Positions 33,585-43,300 of a stretch of 64,000 bases of DNA are shown in pieces. The translations under genes were made by a program, and so were the position numbers. This DNA comes from Turnera subulata (taxonomy: Eukaryota; Streptophyta; Magnoliopsida; Malpighiales; Passifloraceae). The notes beneath the pieces were generated by a model. That model saw only the letters and a program-made list of their open reading frames with translations, made no database searches and had not been told where the DNA came from. Within the stretch, counting starts at the first letter, position 1. Each line of letters begins with the position of its first letter. The stretch covers positions 1 to 64,000 of the forward strand of contig JAKUCV010001948.1 in the NCBI GenBank assembly GCA_028386065.3. The letters run 5' to 3'.

Positions 33585-34742
33585 TTGTACTTCTCTGGAT
33601 GGAGTAGGAGGATCGTTCAGAGTGCCATAGACAGCAACCAAGCTGTCAGCATCTATATCGAAAATCTCCCTTCAAGGTGGATGCCTACTGACATTCATCT
33701 TGTGATGTCTAGATATGGTGAAGTTCTTGACGTTTTCATACCTCGAAAGTTGAGTAAATCTGGTAAACGTTTTGCCTTTGTTCGATTCAAAAATCACACA
33801 GACCCTCAATACCTCATCCGTAGTATCAGCTTGATACTGGTGGGCGGCAATCAAATCGCCGTAAGTATGTCAAGGAGTCATCGGCAAAATGCTACTTCGA
33901 GGGTGGGTGCACCTGGTACGTCACAACCGCGTGTCGTTACTTCTCATAATGGCCCTGGTACTTCCAACACAAAATCCTTTGTCGATGCTGTAAAATTTCA
34001 CCCAACCAACGTTAAAACACCTGCACATTCAATACAACCTAATCTAACCCCCATCAAATCCTATATTCCTAGAGACGAGTCCCTATCTTGGCTGCAGTAT
34101 AGCTTTTTTGAAGTGCTCAAGAGTCATATGTCGATTAGCAGAATTAGGGAGTTATTTACGGTAGAGGAGAATGAGTGCTTCAAGTTAATCCCCATTTGTG
34201 GAGTTTCATTTATTTTCAGGTTTCAATCCATGGAGGTTATGCTCTCTTTCACTAATAATAAACCTGCATTTATTGATCAGATACTCAGTACGTTTAGGCC
34301 ATGGAAGGTTGGAGATGATGCCGTTAATCGACTGTGTTGGGTCTTGATCAAAGGCTGCCCACCACATGTCTGGACTCAGGATTTTTTCGAGTTCGTATCT
34401 TCCAAATTTGGGAGTATGGTTGATTGGAGCTTGGAAACAAAGGAGCGGGGAAGATTGGATGTTGCAGAAATACTTATTTTAACCACCTCCATGAGTTTTA
34501 TCAATGCTGTTGTTTCAGCCAACATTGGCGGTAAGGAGTGTAAGATCGGTATTGTTGAGACCCAGTATGACCCGTTAGAATGGGAGTGGTCTCCCCTGTA
34601 TCTGCCGGCGACCATTGCACTAGCGACGTGCCCCCTGTTCAGCCACTCACCTCAGCATCGCAGAGTAGCCCCTCATACAATGGTCTACCAACCCATGCAA
34701 CTGCCAAATCAGTTTTCCAAGACCAATTACCACCCGTTGTAG
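33585..34742 (+). pseudogene. LINE ORF1: RRM and DUF4283-like nucleic-acid-binding protein
   Basis: The frame is open from 33585 without an ATG at its start; the first ATG is inside the RRM, so the true N-terminus is lost or upstream. RRM signatures are VSIYIENLP (RNP2) and KRFAFVRFKN (RNP1) in the first ~75 residues. A Ser/Pro-rich linker follows, then about residues 165-340 resemble DUF4283 (FEVLKSHMSISRIRELF, LCWVLIKGCPPHVW). It would coat LINE RNA. Ser/Pro-rich coding continues in other frames to about 35512. Confidence 0.8.
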
Positions 34743-34744
34743 GT

Positions 34745-35632
34745 TCGTTATCCGAGGACCCTTTCAACCTGCTCCCACTAATCAAGATGACCAGTAATAA
34801 TCTAGTGTTACCTTTACAGCCTACCACATCACATGCTTCTCTTTCTTCAAAGTCGGTTCCCTCGGAATTATCCCATTACAATTCAAATTCTCACTCCCTC
34901 CCTGTCACGACCCACTAAGACCGATGTCTAGCTAGGCCCACCTATTTTACAAACATGCAAAATGCTTCCAGCCCAAATAATTCATCTGTCAATGAAACAC
35001 ACTTACCAACCCCAACACCCATCAGCCCTCAGCCCACACATGACAGCCAAAATCCTTTTCACCTTGTTCCATATCCTAACGCACCCAACCCTCAAAGTTC
35101 AGTCTTTAGAAGCCCATCCCCATATACAATGAACTTTCTTGATGACGAAGCCTCCTCCAGTTATAATCCAATTTCTATATCCTCATGGAGCAATCAGTCA
35201 TTGCACTCTTTTGATTGTGGAATTTACCAAACTTTTCAAGAGGCTGTTGATAGGAAAGTGATGGCAATCATAAAGAATATGGACATACAGAAAAGGACAA
35301 AAAAGGTGAAGTTTCTATCATCGAAAGGCAGTATTTTGACATACCCAGAAAGCCTTGAATATGTCTCAGATTCAGAGTTTCAAAGGTGCAATGACAGAGT
35401 GGGGTGTAATGAGGAAATTGAATCTTCTATTCAAGTTTCTTTAAACTTGCTAGAAGTGCAAGAAACTAATAGAATCGGTGATGCTCTAGGATGGACCGAT
35501 CTCAGAACGTGATGGAAACGGACCAGCTTATTACGAACTTGGTGGAGAAAGAAATCTCTGAGTGGGTGGACTCACGTCCATCTGCTTAGGAATTTTGATG
35601 TCTGTGATCAGGGTACTTGCAAAGTTCATGAT
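34745..35632 (+). pseudogene. LINE C ORF1 C-terminal region, Ser/Pro/Asn-rich
   Basis: Frames at 34580-34918 and 34955-35512 carry low-complexity Ser/Pro/Asn/Thr segments and a more ordered tail (AVDRKVMAIIKNMDIQKRTKKVKF). The position between the DUF4283 part and the endonuclease fits the linker region of plant LINE ORF1. No zinc knuckle is obvious. It holds stops and frameshifts. Confidence 0.5.
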
Positions 35633-35633
35633 C

Positions 35634-36604
35634 AGCTTTCTTTCTTGGAATGTCAGGGGAATTTGTTCCTCCAAAAAACAATAGTAAACTCAGCGTCTAG
35701 TTTCACAATTGCGTGCTAACCTTTTATTTATTACTGAGACCAAGTGTTCCAATATCAGCCTCCCCTTGTGTCATAAGATTAGGGGTCCAGGGAATATCGA
35801 TTTTTTTCCTGTTGATGCTAGAGGCCTGGCTGGCGGCATGCTAATGGTTTGGGATGCTGATTTCTTCCAACAACATCAAGTCAATTCTTCTGACTTATGG
35901 ATATTAATCGAAGGTACAGTACTCAAGCAGAACCAGAGAGTTACAATCTACGGGGTCTATGGGGATTCAAATGTAGATGCCCAGGTGCAAATGTTTGATG
36001 ATCTGCTAGGTTTTAAGCAAACTTTCACTGCACCGTGGCTGGTCCTAGGTGATTTTAATGAGACTATTAATGTCACGAGGTCATTACCCTCTCCCCAAAA
36101 GGTCAACCTAGTGGGGTGTGCAGCACCCCTGTATATATGGCCCAAGACCTTCCCCTTCCTTTCCGATGTGGGATTCCGTCACATTCTCCCCCACCGAATC
36201 CGACGACGCCCTCGTCGTCGACCGGGCACCCTGCCTACTCCGTCCCCACGGAGCGCTTGGCGTGACATCGGAGTTGGGTCGGGTCGGCTCCGCTACCACT
36301 TGTCACGAGGTCATTACCCTCTCCCCAAAAGGTCAACCTAGTGGGGTGTGCAGCACCCCTGTATATATGGCCCAAGACCTTCCCCTTCCTTTCCGATGTG
36401 GGATTCCGTCACAATTAATGCCTCTGACCGCAAGAGTGGTAGGTTATGTGCAAGAGGTGCTGAGGCGTTTCGGAAGTTTATCAATGGTATGGAGTTAATC
36501 GAATTCACTCTGGGAGATCGTATGTACACTTGGGGAAACTTTAAAGCAGCCAGCCACATTGGTAAAATTTTTGCTCAAGGCAAATGGAATTTAATATTTC
36601 CTTT
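35634..36604 (+). pseudogene. LINE C endonuclease, interrupted by a TRIM
   Basis: The domain opens with SFLSWNVRGICS, hits a TAG, then continues LLFITETKC (catalytic Glu), GGMLMVWDADFF and PWLVLGDFNETIN. There it is cut by the 343-bp TRIM at 36071, and resumes at 36419 with ASDRKSGR...FTLGDRMYTWGN and NSDHCPLHL (the terminal SDH-type motif). It would nick target DNA for target-primed reverse transcription. Confidence 0.88.
36071..36413 (-). mobile_element. TRIM, 343 bp, with identical 113-bp LTRs
   Basis: The LTRs 36071-36183 and 36301-36413 are identical by eye, with ends TGTCACGAGG and ATTCCGTCACA. The target duplication is ATTAA (36066-36070 and 36414-36418). Read on the minus strand, a PBS TGGTAGCGGAGCC (36286-36298) sits two bases from the right LTR, and a PPT GGTGGGGGAGAA adjoins the left LTR. 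The 117-bp interior is GC-rich and non-coding. It is a complete terminal-repeat retrotransposon in miniature. LTR identity implies a recent insertion, in contrast to the decayed LINE around it. Confidence 0.95.
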
Positions 36605-36964
36605 TCTTGTATTGCAATCATGCAGTAAGCAGAACTCTGACCATTGTCCATTACATCTTTAGCAAGCTGCGGTGGATTGGGGGTGCCGCCCCTTTCGGTT
36701 CATCAATGCATGGTGGGATTATCCCAATTTCATGGCATGTATTGGTGATATGTGGAAGGATGCATGCTCTTTATTCCCCAGAAAATATAATCTTCTAAAG
36801 AGGCTGAGTGCCTTACGGAGATCTTTATCCAAGTGGAATCGCGAGGTGTTCGGTAACATGAATACTGTTGTGGAAACCACCCAAAAGGAGATTGATGATA
36901 TTAACAAGACCGCCGAGGTCAGAGATCTTTCTGTTGACGAGTATAAACGGGTCCAAGACTTGAG

Positions 36965-38491
36965 GTGGATTTGGAATTGAAAACAAAACAGCTAGAATCT
37001 TTGTGGAGACAAAAATCAAGGGTCAATTGGTGTAGGTTGGGGGATCGCAATACCAGATTCTTCCACATTTCAGCCTGCAATCGTGGGAGAAAAAACCGAG
37101 TTGATCAACTTGAAGTCAATGGTATTATAGTTTCAGATCCTGAAGCATTAAAGTCAGAGGCAAGCAATTTTTTTTCCAAACTGTATGCACCTTGTGCACA
37201 TAAAAGACCATCTATTGGTTCTATTAGCTTCAACAAGTTGCGTGTTGAGGAAGCCGATGAGTTGGAAAAAACAATTACAATGGAGGAGCTGAAGGGTGCA
37301 GTGTGGGAATGTGATAGCTCCAAGGCACCAGGACCGGACGGTTTCAACTTCTCATTTCACAAAAAGTGTTGGGAGTTGATAAAGTTTGATGTCTTTGACA
37401 TGGCCTTGCAGTTTTTTAAGTTTGCCAAACTGCCCAAAGGTGCAAACTCTGCATACATCACGATTCTAGCCAAAAAAATCCAGTGCAACTACCCTTGAGG
37501 ACTTCAGGCCAATCACCTTAATTCATGGACTCTACAAAATTATTTCCAAAATTTTGGCTCAAAGGTTGAAAAAAATTTTGCCATCACTTGTTGGTCCCCA
37601 ACAATCTGGTTTCATGGAGGGAAGAAGCATACTGGACAGTGCATTCCTTGCAAATGAAGTCTTCCACTCCCTAAATAAAAATAAAGACAAAGCAATAGTA
37701 TGGAAACTTGATTTCAAGAAGGCTTATGACTCAATAGAATGGAGTTATTTGATGCAAGTGATGAGTGCCATGGGATTTGGACAGAGATGGAGGAATTGGA
37801 TTTTGGAGTGCCTTTCTTCATCTAGGCTTACTGTTTTATTAAATGGTTCCCCCACGCAAGAATTTTCTATGGGAAGGGGACTTAAATAGGGAGACCCATT
37901 GTCTCAATTTCTCTTCAACCTCGCAGAAGGCATCTCTTCCATTCTTTCGAGAGCATCCTCCATTGGTATCGTTAACAAGGTGAAAGTTCATACTCAATTT
38001 CCATGTTGCAATATGCTGATGATACAATTTTATTTTCCCCTGCTGACTTGAATGTCTTGTTAAACCTTAAGAGATGTCTTAGAATTTTTGAAGCAGTGTC
38101 CGGATTATGTATCAATTTTTTCAAAAGCAGTGTAATAGGTATTGGTCTAAATCAAAGTCAAGTGGAGGTCTTTGCAGAGAAGTTACATTCCAAGGTTGAA
38201 TTCCTTCCCATTAAGTATTTGGGATTTCCTTTAGGTGCAAACATGAAGAGGATCTCTGCATGGCAACCTGTGCTGGACAAGTTCAACAACAAACTAAGGG
38301 CATGGAAGGGCAGATTTCTTTCTATAGGAGGCAGGGTGACATTAATCAAATCTGTACTTAGTGGACTCCCATTATATTACATGTCCATGTTCCAACTTCC
38401 TGTTGCTGTGGCTAAACACATGAACTCCATCCAGAGAAACTTTTTTTGGAGTGGCTTGGATAATAAAAGGAAGACCTGTCTTATTGCTTAG
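36965..38491 (+). pseudogene. LINE C reverse transcriptase
   Basis: The frames give SRVNWCRLGDRNTRFFH, DSSKAPGPDGFNFSF, then after a frameshift near 37500 PQQSGFMEGRSILD and KLDFKKAYDSIEW, a TAG near 37887, and after another shift MLQYADDTILF (catalytic YADD, about 38003) to LGFPLGANMKR and [13 protein letters not shown]. The key Asp residues survive. It copied LINE RNA at the nicked target. Confidence 0.92.
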
Positions 38492-38736
38492 AAATTCATC
38501 ACTAAACCCAAGGATTGTGGAGGTATGGGCTTAATGGATTTACAAATCATGAATCAATGTTTGTTATTTAAGTGGTTATGAAAATTCACAGATTCCACAC
38601 ACAAGACATGGAAGGATCTTATCAAGAATAAGTGCATGGAGCCATCCACAGTCTTCAACCCCATCTTCTCTACCGAAAAATCCTCATCTACTTGGCGTGA
38701 TGTAATTCGTTCAGGAAGTGAAGATAGTCACTCTCT

Positions 38737-39669
38737 GTGCCTTTGCTACGTGGATCAGGCATCAGAATTGGAAACGGATGCTCAGCACGATTCTGGCTAG
38801 GTAACTGGTCTGGTCAAGGTGCTTTCAATGATCGATTCTCAAGACTCTTCCTAATCTCCACCTGCAAAGACATGTCAGTTTGTGAGTGCTTGGAGCCTAT
38901 TAATAATCATGCTAGGTGGTCTATATCCTGGAGAAGAGCCTTAAGAGAGTGGGAGATTTCAGAGGTAAATATGATACAAGCCATCACGTCCAAAGTTTGT
39001 CTACAACCACAACACTCTGATCAGAGAATATGGATGAGGGACCAGAGTGGTGAATATAGCGTCAAAAAGGGAAGGTCCTACATTTACTCCAAAACTGATA
39101 CCATAACTTTGAAACCGTTCATATGGCACTCATTATTTCTATTCAAAGTTGAGTGTTGGTTATGGCTTGCTATCAACGATGGTATTCCAACCAAGGATGC
39201 TCTTCGTTATAGAGGTATCATATCTCTTGCAGATTCTGTGTGCAGTTTGTGTCACTCCCAGTTTGAATCTAGAGACCATCTTTTTCTTGGTTGTAATTTG
39301 TCTTGGAGAGTATGGGGGAAGTTGTGTGGCTGGTGGGGTGTCCAATGGTGTCTGCCAGCGAAGTTGGAAGAATTTCTTCTGCAATGGACCTTTCTGACCC
39401 CCTATAGTTGCAGTAGAACTTCATGGTACATCATTGGTATTGCCACTCTCAGAGCAATCTGGCTTGAAAGGAACACAAGGATTTTTAGCAACTCTACTGC
39501 CGATATTGATCGAAGTGTGGACTTGGCTATTATCCATGCTACCTTTTGGATCAAGGCTCACCAACAGAACTTTCCATTCAGTGCATCATACGTTATTTCT
39601 AATGCTGAATCTATTCGCAGTTGGGAGGGAATTAAAAGATGCTTAAAGAGTCTTCAGCCTCCACGTTAA
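38737..39669 (+). pseudogene. LINE C zinc-binding RT tail (zf-RVT)
   Basis: A 310-codon frame at the C-terminus of ORF2. It contains GNGCSARFWLGNW, VECWLWLAINDGIPTKD, the CSLCHSQFESRDHLFLGC zinc-binding pattern and RAIWLERNTRIF. It ends at TAA (39667-39669), followed by a 3' UTR and poly(A). It is intact over its own length but cut from the RT by frameshifts between 38491 and 38737. Confidence 0.9.
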
Positions 39670-39804
39670 GGACCATATGACTACTAGAGCAAGGTGTATA
39701 TAGCTGTGTCCTTACATCAGCGAGTTTATGTGATATTACTATGTACATTCTGTAACTTTTTTTGGCTTTTAATAAAATCTTTCGTTTGAATAAAAAAAAA
39801 ACCT

Positions 39805-39995
39805 GGATTTCTAGTTTAAAGATTTTAGGTTTAACGTGTAGGGGTTTAGAATTTTAGGATTTAATATTTAGGATTTTGAGGTTTAGGCTTTAGGGTTTTA
39901 AAGTTTAAAGTTTAAGATTTTAGGATGTAGAGTTTAAGATTTAAGATTTAGAATTTTAGGATTTAGGATTTTTGATTTTAAGGGTTTATGATTTT
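39805..39995 (+). repeat. Degenerate TTTAGGG-like (telomere-type) repeat
   Basis: About 190 bp is composed of variants of the plant telomere word TTTAGGG (TTTAGGATTT, GGTTTAGGC, TTTAGGGTTT, TTAGGATTTAGG). The tract starts right after the poly(A) of LINE C. It may be an interstitial telomeric-like tract or an independently grown simple repeat. Confidence 0.75.
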
Positions 39996-40019
39996 TTTTT
40001 TCAAATCATGAGCACGGAA

Positions 40020-40435
40020 GCACTTAATGAGGATTGTTGCATAGATCCCAACCTGTAAGTGGTTTGTAATGATATGTTTGCTGAACCAACTCAGTGGTGT
40101 CATCATCTACGTAGAAAGAATCAATAGTTAAGCAGAGTATTTGGATATTATAGAACTCAAAGTAATGAGTGGTCCAGAAGACCCATTGTTCATGATGAGG
40201 ACCAGAGAAACAAGGTAACTCCACGTGGGCATGTTTATGGCGGCCAAAAAGCTACAACCAGAAGAGATCTTACTAGAGTTAGATCTCAATCCTGGAGGAG
40301 GAACCTGAAGAAGGAATCGGTGGTAGAGCTGCCTGAAGTGTATTGAGCTTTCCAGAAATTTGTTTTATTTGTGTCAATAATGCCATCGAGATTCTTACGC
40401 AGTTGAGTATGGTGCCTCATGAGCTTGTTTCACAG
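40020..40435 (-). pseudogene. Ty3/gypsy gag relic
   Basis: On the minus strand, 40224-40024 reads MELPCFSGPHHEQWVFW followed by TTHYFEFYNIQ and TYHYKPLTGWD. This matches the gag core of plant Ty3/gypsy elements, in which a LPRFSG..P..W motif is followed by YFEYY and a ...L..W segment. Upstream (to about 40435) codons such as LRKNLDGIIDTN continue a gag-like N-terminus with stops. No LTR or pol could be linked to it. Confidence 0.5.
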
Positions 40436-40848
40436 CATCTTAAAGCAATATGAAATATGAAGTGAGTCCCCTTTTTTGATGCTAAATGAAGTGAGTACCT
40501 TACTATTAATGGAGAGAGAAAATGAAAGTACGACGATGAAGTGTCTTTTGCAGGTAACAATCCAAGGAGCCAAAACAAAAACCAAACTAGGAGTGTATCG
40601 AGTGTTGATCCAACTCTTAAGGGCCAGTAGGTTCCCGAACAATGAAATAAGTGAATAAATGAGAGGAGAATACGATAAAGGAGTTGAGAAGATAAGAAAG
40701 CATTATCCAATTCTTACTTTCCTACTTTCTACGCTACGGATAGATTATGTAGTCCATTGTTACTTGACAACCAAAACTGTTATTTTCTAGATATCAAGAT
40801 ATCCGACTCATAATCCTCTAGCCTCCTAACTCGGGTTCCTGACTCACA
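40436..40848. other. Spacer, nothing recognised
   Basis: AT-rich sequence between the gag relic and the 3' end of LINE D. Small frames here show no known motif. Confidence 0.5.
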
Positions 40849-41700
40849 AGTTTTTTTTTTTTGTGCTAACGACCATCTTTATTGAGTATGAAAGACAAAA
40901 AATATATACAGAGGGGTACAACCCTGCCACAGTTTAGAAAGCTACATAGTCAGTAGCGCAAATAGACAGTAACTTACAACATACCAATCATAAATGGTCT
41001 ATCAAGGATAGAAGGTGTACTGAAAGACAAAGCAATAACCTCTACTGTTTGTCTAACTTGGTGAAGTTTCTCCTAATCCCCTTCTAGTTAATCACCGTAG
41101 CGACGTTTGCAATTACGTAGGTATGATGCGCTGAAAGGAAAGGCTGGATGCAAGAGGCTTAATCCAACCAATGGCATGAACTAGAGTGAGATCGACGATT
41201 CTATCACAGTTCGCACGGGTATGTTGAAAGACCCATCTATTCCTTTCAAGCCAAATAGCCCATATAGCTGAGTAAACAATTATGACCCAGGAAGACCTGC
41301 TGGGAGAATAGGAGGATAGGAAAGCCCATTGCAATAAAAAGTCCTCAAGAGATGCAGGTTGAACCCAAGTTACACCCCACTATCTACACAATTTGCTCAA
41401 AATCCTCCATACCACCGGGCAGGATATCAATATCAAGAGGTGGTCTCTAGACTCCAGTTGAAATTGACATATAGGAGATAGAGATTGCACTAAAGGTAGG
41501 TAGGATGCCTCTAATCCTGAGATTGTTCTTTGAAGGAATTCGATTGTTAATTGCGAGCCATAATCAACACTCCCACTTTAAAAGGAGCAAGCGCCAACCA
41601 AGGGTAGGGCTTAGACTTGTGATGATCCATCTTCTTGTAGCAGATAAAATCTCTACCCCTCCTAACAGAATACTCTCATCAATCCACACACGTGGATAAG
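40849..41700 (-). mobile_element. LINE D, 5'-truncated
   Basis: A T-run (40849-40862) followed by GTGCTAACGACCATC is the 3' end on the minus strand. Upstream codons give AIWLERNRWVFQHT and VDLTLVHAIGWIK (41113-41334), and further WECWLWLAINN near 41560, the zf-RVT region of the same LINE family as B and C. Nothing of the RT survives; it ends near 41700. Such 5' truncation is usual for LINE copies. Confidence 0.78.
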
Positions 41701-42615
41701 AGTGCGTAGTTGACACGTTAGAAACAATAGCAACATTGTAGAAAAAGATAACAATCTTATAAAGAAAAAATAACTAATAAAAAAGACTACCAAAGTCCAT
41801 GTTTGTATTTTCTGAGTCCTTGCTCTTTGGCCAGATCCATCAGCCCCTTGTCTACACTACTCATCACCCTTTTTAATCTGTGCTTGAACTCCTATTCCTA
41901 AGAGCTCAATTTCTCCTAGCCTAGAGTTTATTTTTGTGGCAACCTCAATGTTTTATTTTATATATGTATTCTCTTACGGTTTAGTTTAGGAAAATGCCGT
42001 AAATAACTACGTAAATCGGAAGCTTTTTATCATCCTTGCAAACCTGATGAGTTTAGTTGCTCGGGAGTTCCGACAATAAAATTTTCCGTTTTGCCATTCG
42101 GTGAAGAGTAGCAATATTTTGCCATGTAAAGAACAGATTTTAGGGGACATTACCATATTTATTGTTGAACTCGGACGGAAATTCACAACTTAAATTCGGG
42201 CCTCCAATTTACTTAGGTTTTTTCTTTTTTCCAAGATGTCATGAGCTCATTTAAAATTGGGCCTCGTTGAAGTCCTTCTTGGATCGGGATCGGCCACAAA
42301 CAAGTTTACATCATCAATCTTCCTTTTGCATATAGACCATCTGACCAAACCAAAATTTTAGGCCAATTCCACTGGCCAGCATTTTTTTTCTTTTTTTGAA
42401 CGTCCTGACACTTGCAATTCAAAGGAATTGGAGTCCTCGTATTCGTATCTGCTTCTCCGACGACCAGGAGTAACGTTTGCAATTACACATATAGTTTCAG
42501 ATTCATTCCTTTTAATAACCCATATTAAAGCTACAACTTCCGCTAGCTAGAAAGAAAAAATGATGATCAGACAGTGAAATTAGCTAAGAAAAATATTTAA
42601 TGATAATGTGGGATG
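41701..42615. other. AT-rich spacer, nothing recognised
   Basis: No coding frame, repeat boundary or RNA gene that I can support. Its right edge (GGATG, 42611-42615) is the expected target-site copy of LARD-like copy 2; the matching copy would lie beyond the window. Confidence 0.5.
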
Positions 42616-42907
42616 TGATATATTTACTCTACCCGCCGGTCCCACTACCGGGAGAGCCCGGGGCCGAAGACCGAGTCAAAGCCCAACGAGCCCAGGCCCT
42701 AAGACCGAGTCCGAGCCCATCAAGCCCAATTTGTCCAAGAAGTCCGTCTACAAGGCACCCGCTCTATAAATACCCCCTAAGGCCCGTTTTATGGGGACAA
42801 TGTAACCTATATAGCTAGACTCGGGGTACTGTTCACGCCCCTCTTTTATCTGTAATTCAACCAATCATTCAATGGAAATGCACACCCCCTATTTTCAGAT
42901 TACATCA
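42616..42907 (+). repeat. 5' LTR of LARD-like element, copy 2
   Basis: About 292 bp, TGATATATTT to ATTACATCA, with TATAAATA at 42765-42772. It diverges from the copy 1 LTRs mainly after the TATA box (an AATTCAACCAATCATTCAATGG segment replaces ATACCCCAAGAACATC...). Confidence 0.9.
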
Positions 42908-43300
42908 GTGGCGACTCCGCTGGGACGACGATCGATTAACGGTTTAACACCGTCCAATCTGTCCATCCCCTTTCAAAAAACAACAACAAACAATGAAGAA
43001 AATCCAATGTTCTGCACATAAAAAACAATGGAACACCAACTCGTGCGAAGAGCAACGATCCAAAGACGAACAGATTTATATGCAGAAATTACGGATCCAG
43101 GAAATCAAGCAACAAATCCAACGAGGAAAGGAATTCACGCACGCAACCAAGACGAACAGATTGGGATAATTCAAGGCGTACAGATTCATTTTAAAAAAAT
43201 AATAATATACGTAATCATAATATATACATAGCCGGTAGATTGCGTGAAGGGAAGAGCCGGTCTACCCTGGATCCGGTTAGGACCAAGACAGATCCATCCG

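Larger units (their letters stand above)
33500..39801 (+). mobile_element. LINE C (L1-type), decayed, with nested TRIM
   Basis: In order on the plus strand: ORF1 with RRM and DUF4283-like region, an apurinic-type endonuclease, reverse transcriptase, zinc-binding RT tail, 3' UTR with AATAAAAT (39770) and a short poly(A) at 39792-39801. It is split at 36071-36418 by a 343-bp TRIM. Numerous stops and frameshifts make it inactive. The 5' end lies near 33500, head-to-head with LINE B, and no target duplication is evident. Confidence 0.85.

Noticed and set aside
36118..36498. Frames repeated at 36118 and 36348
   Set aside because: They are the two identical TRIM LTRs read as protein.
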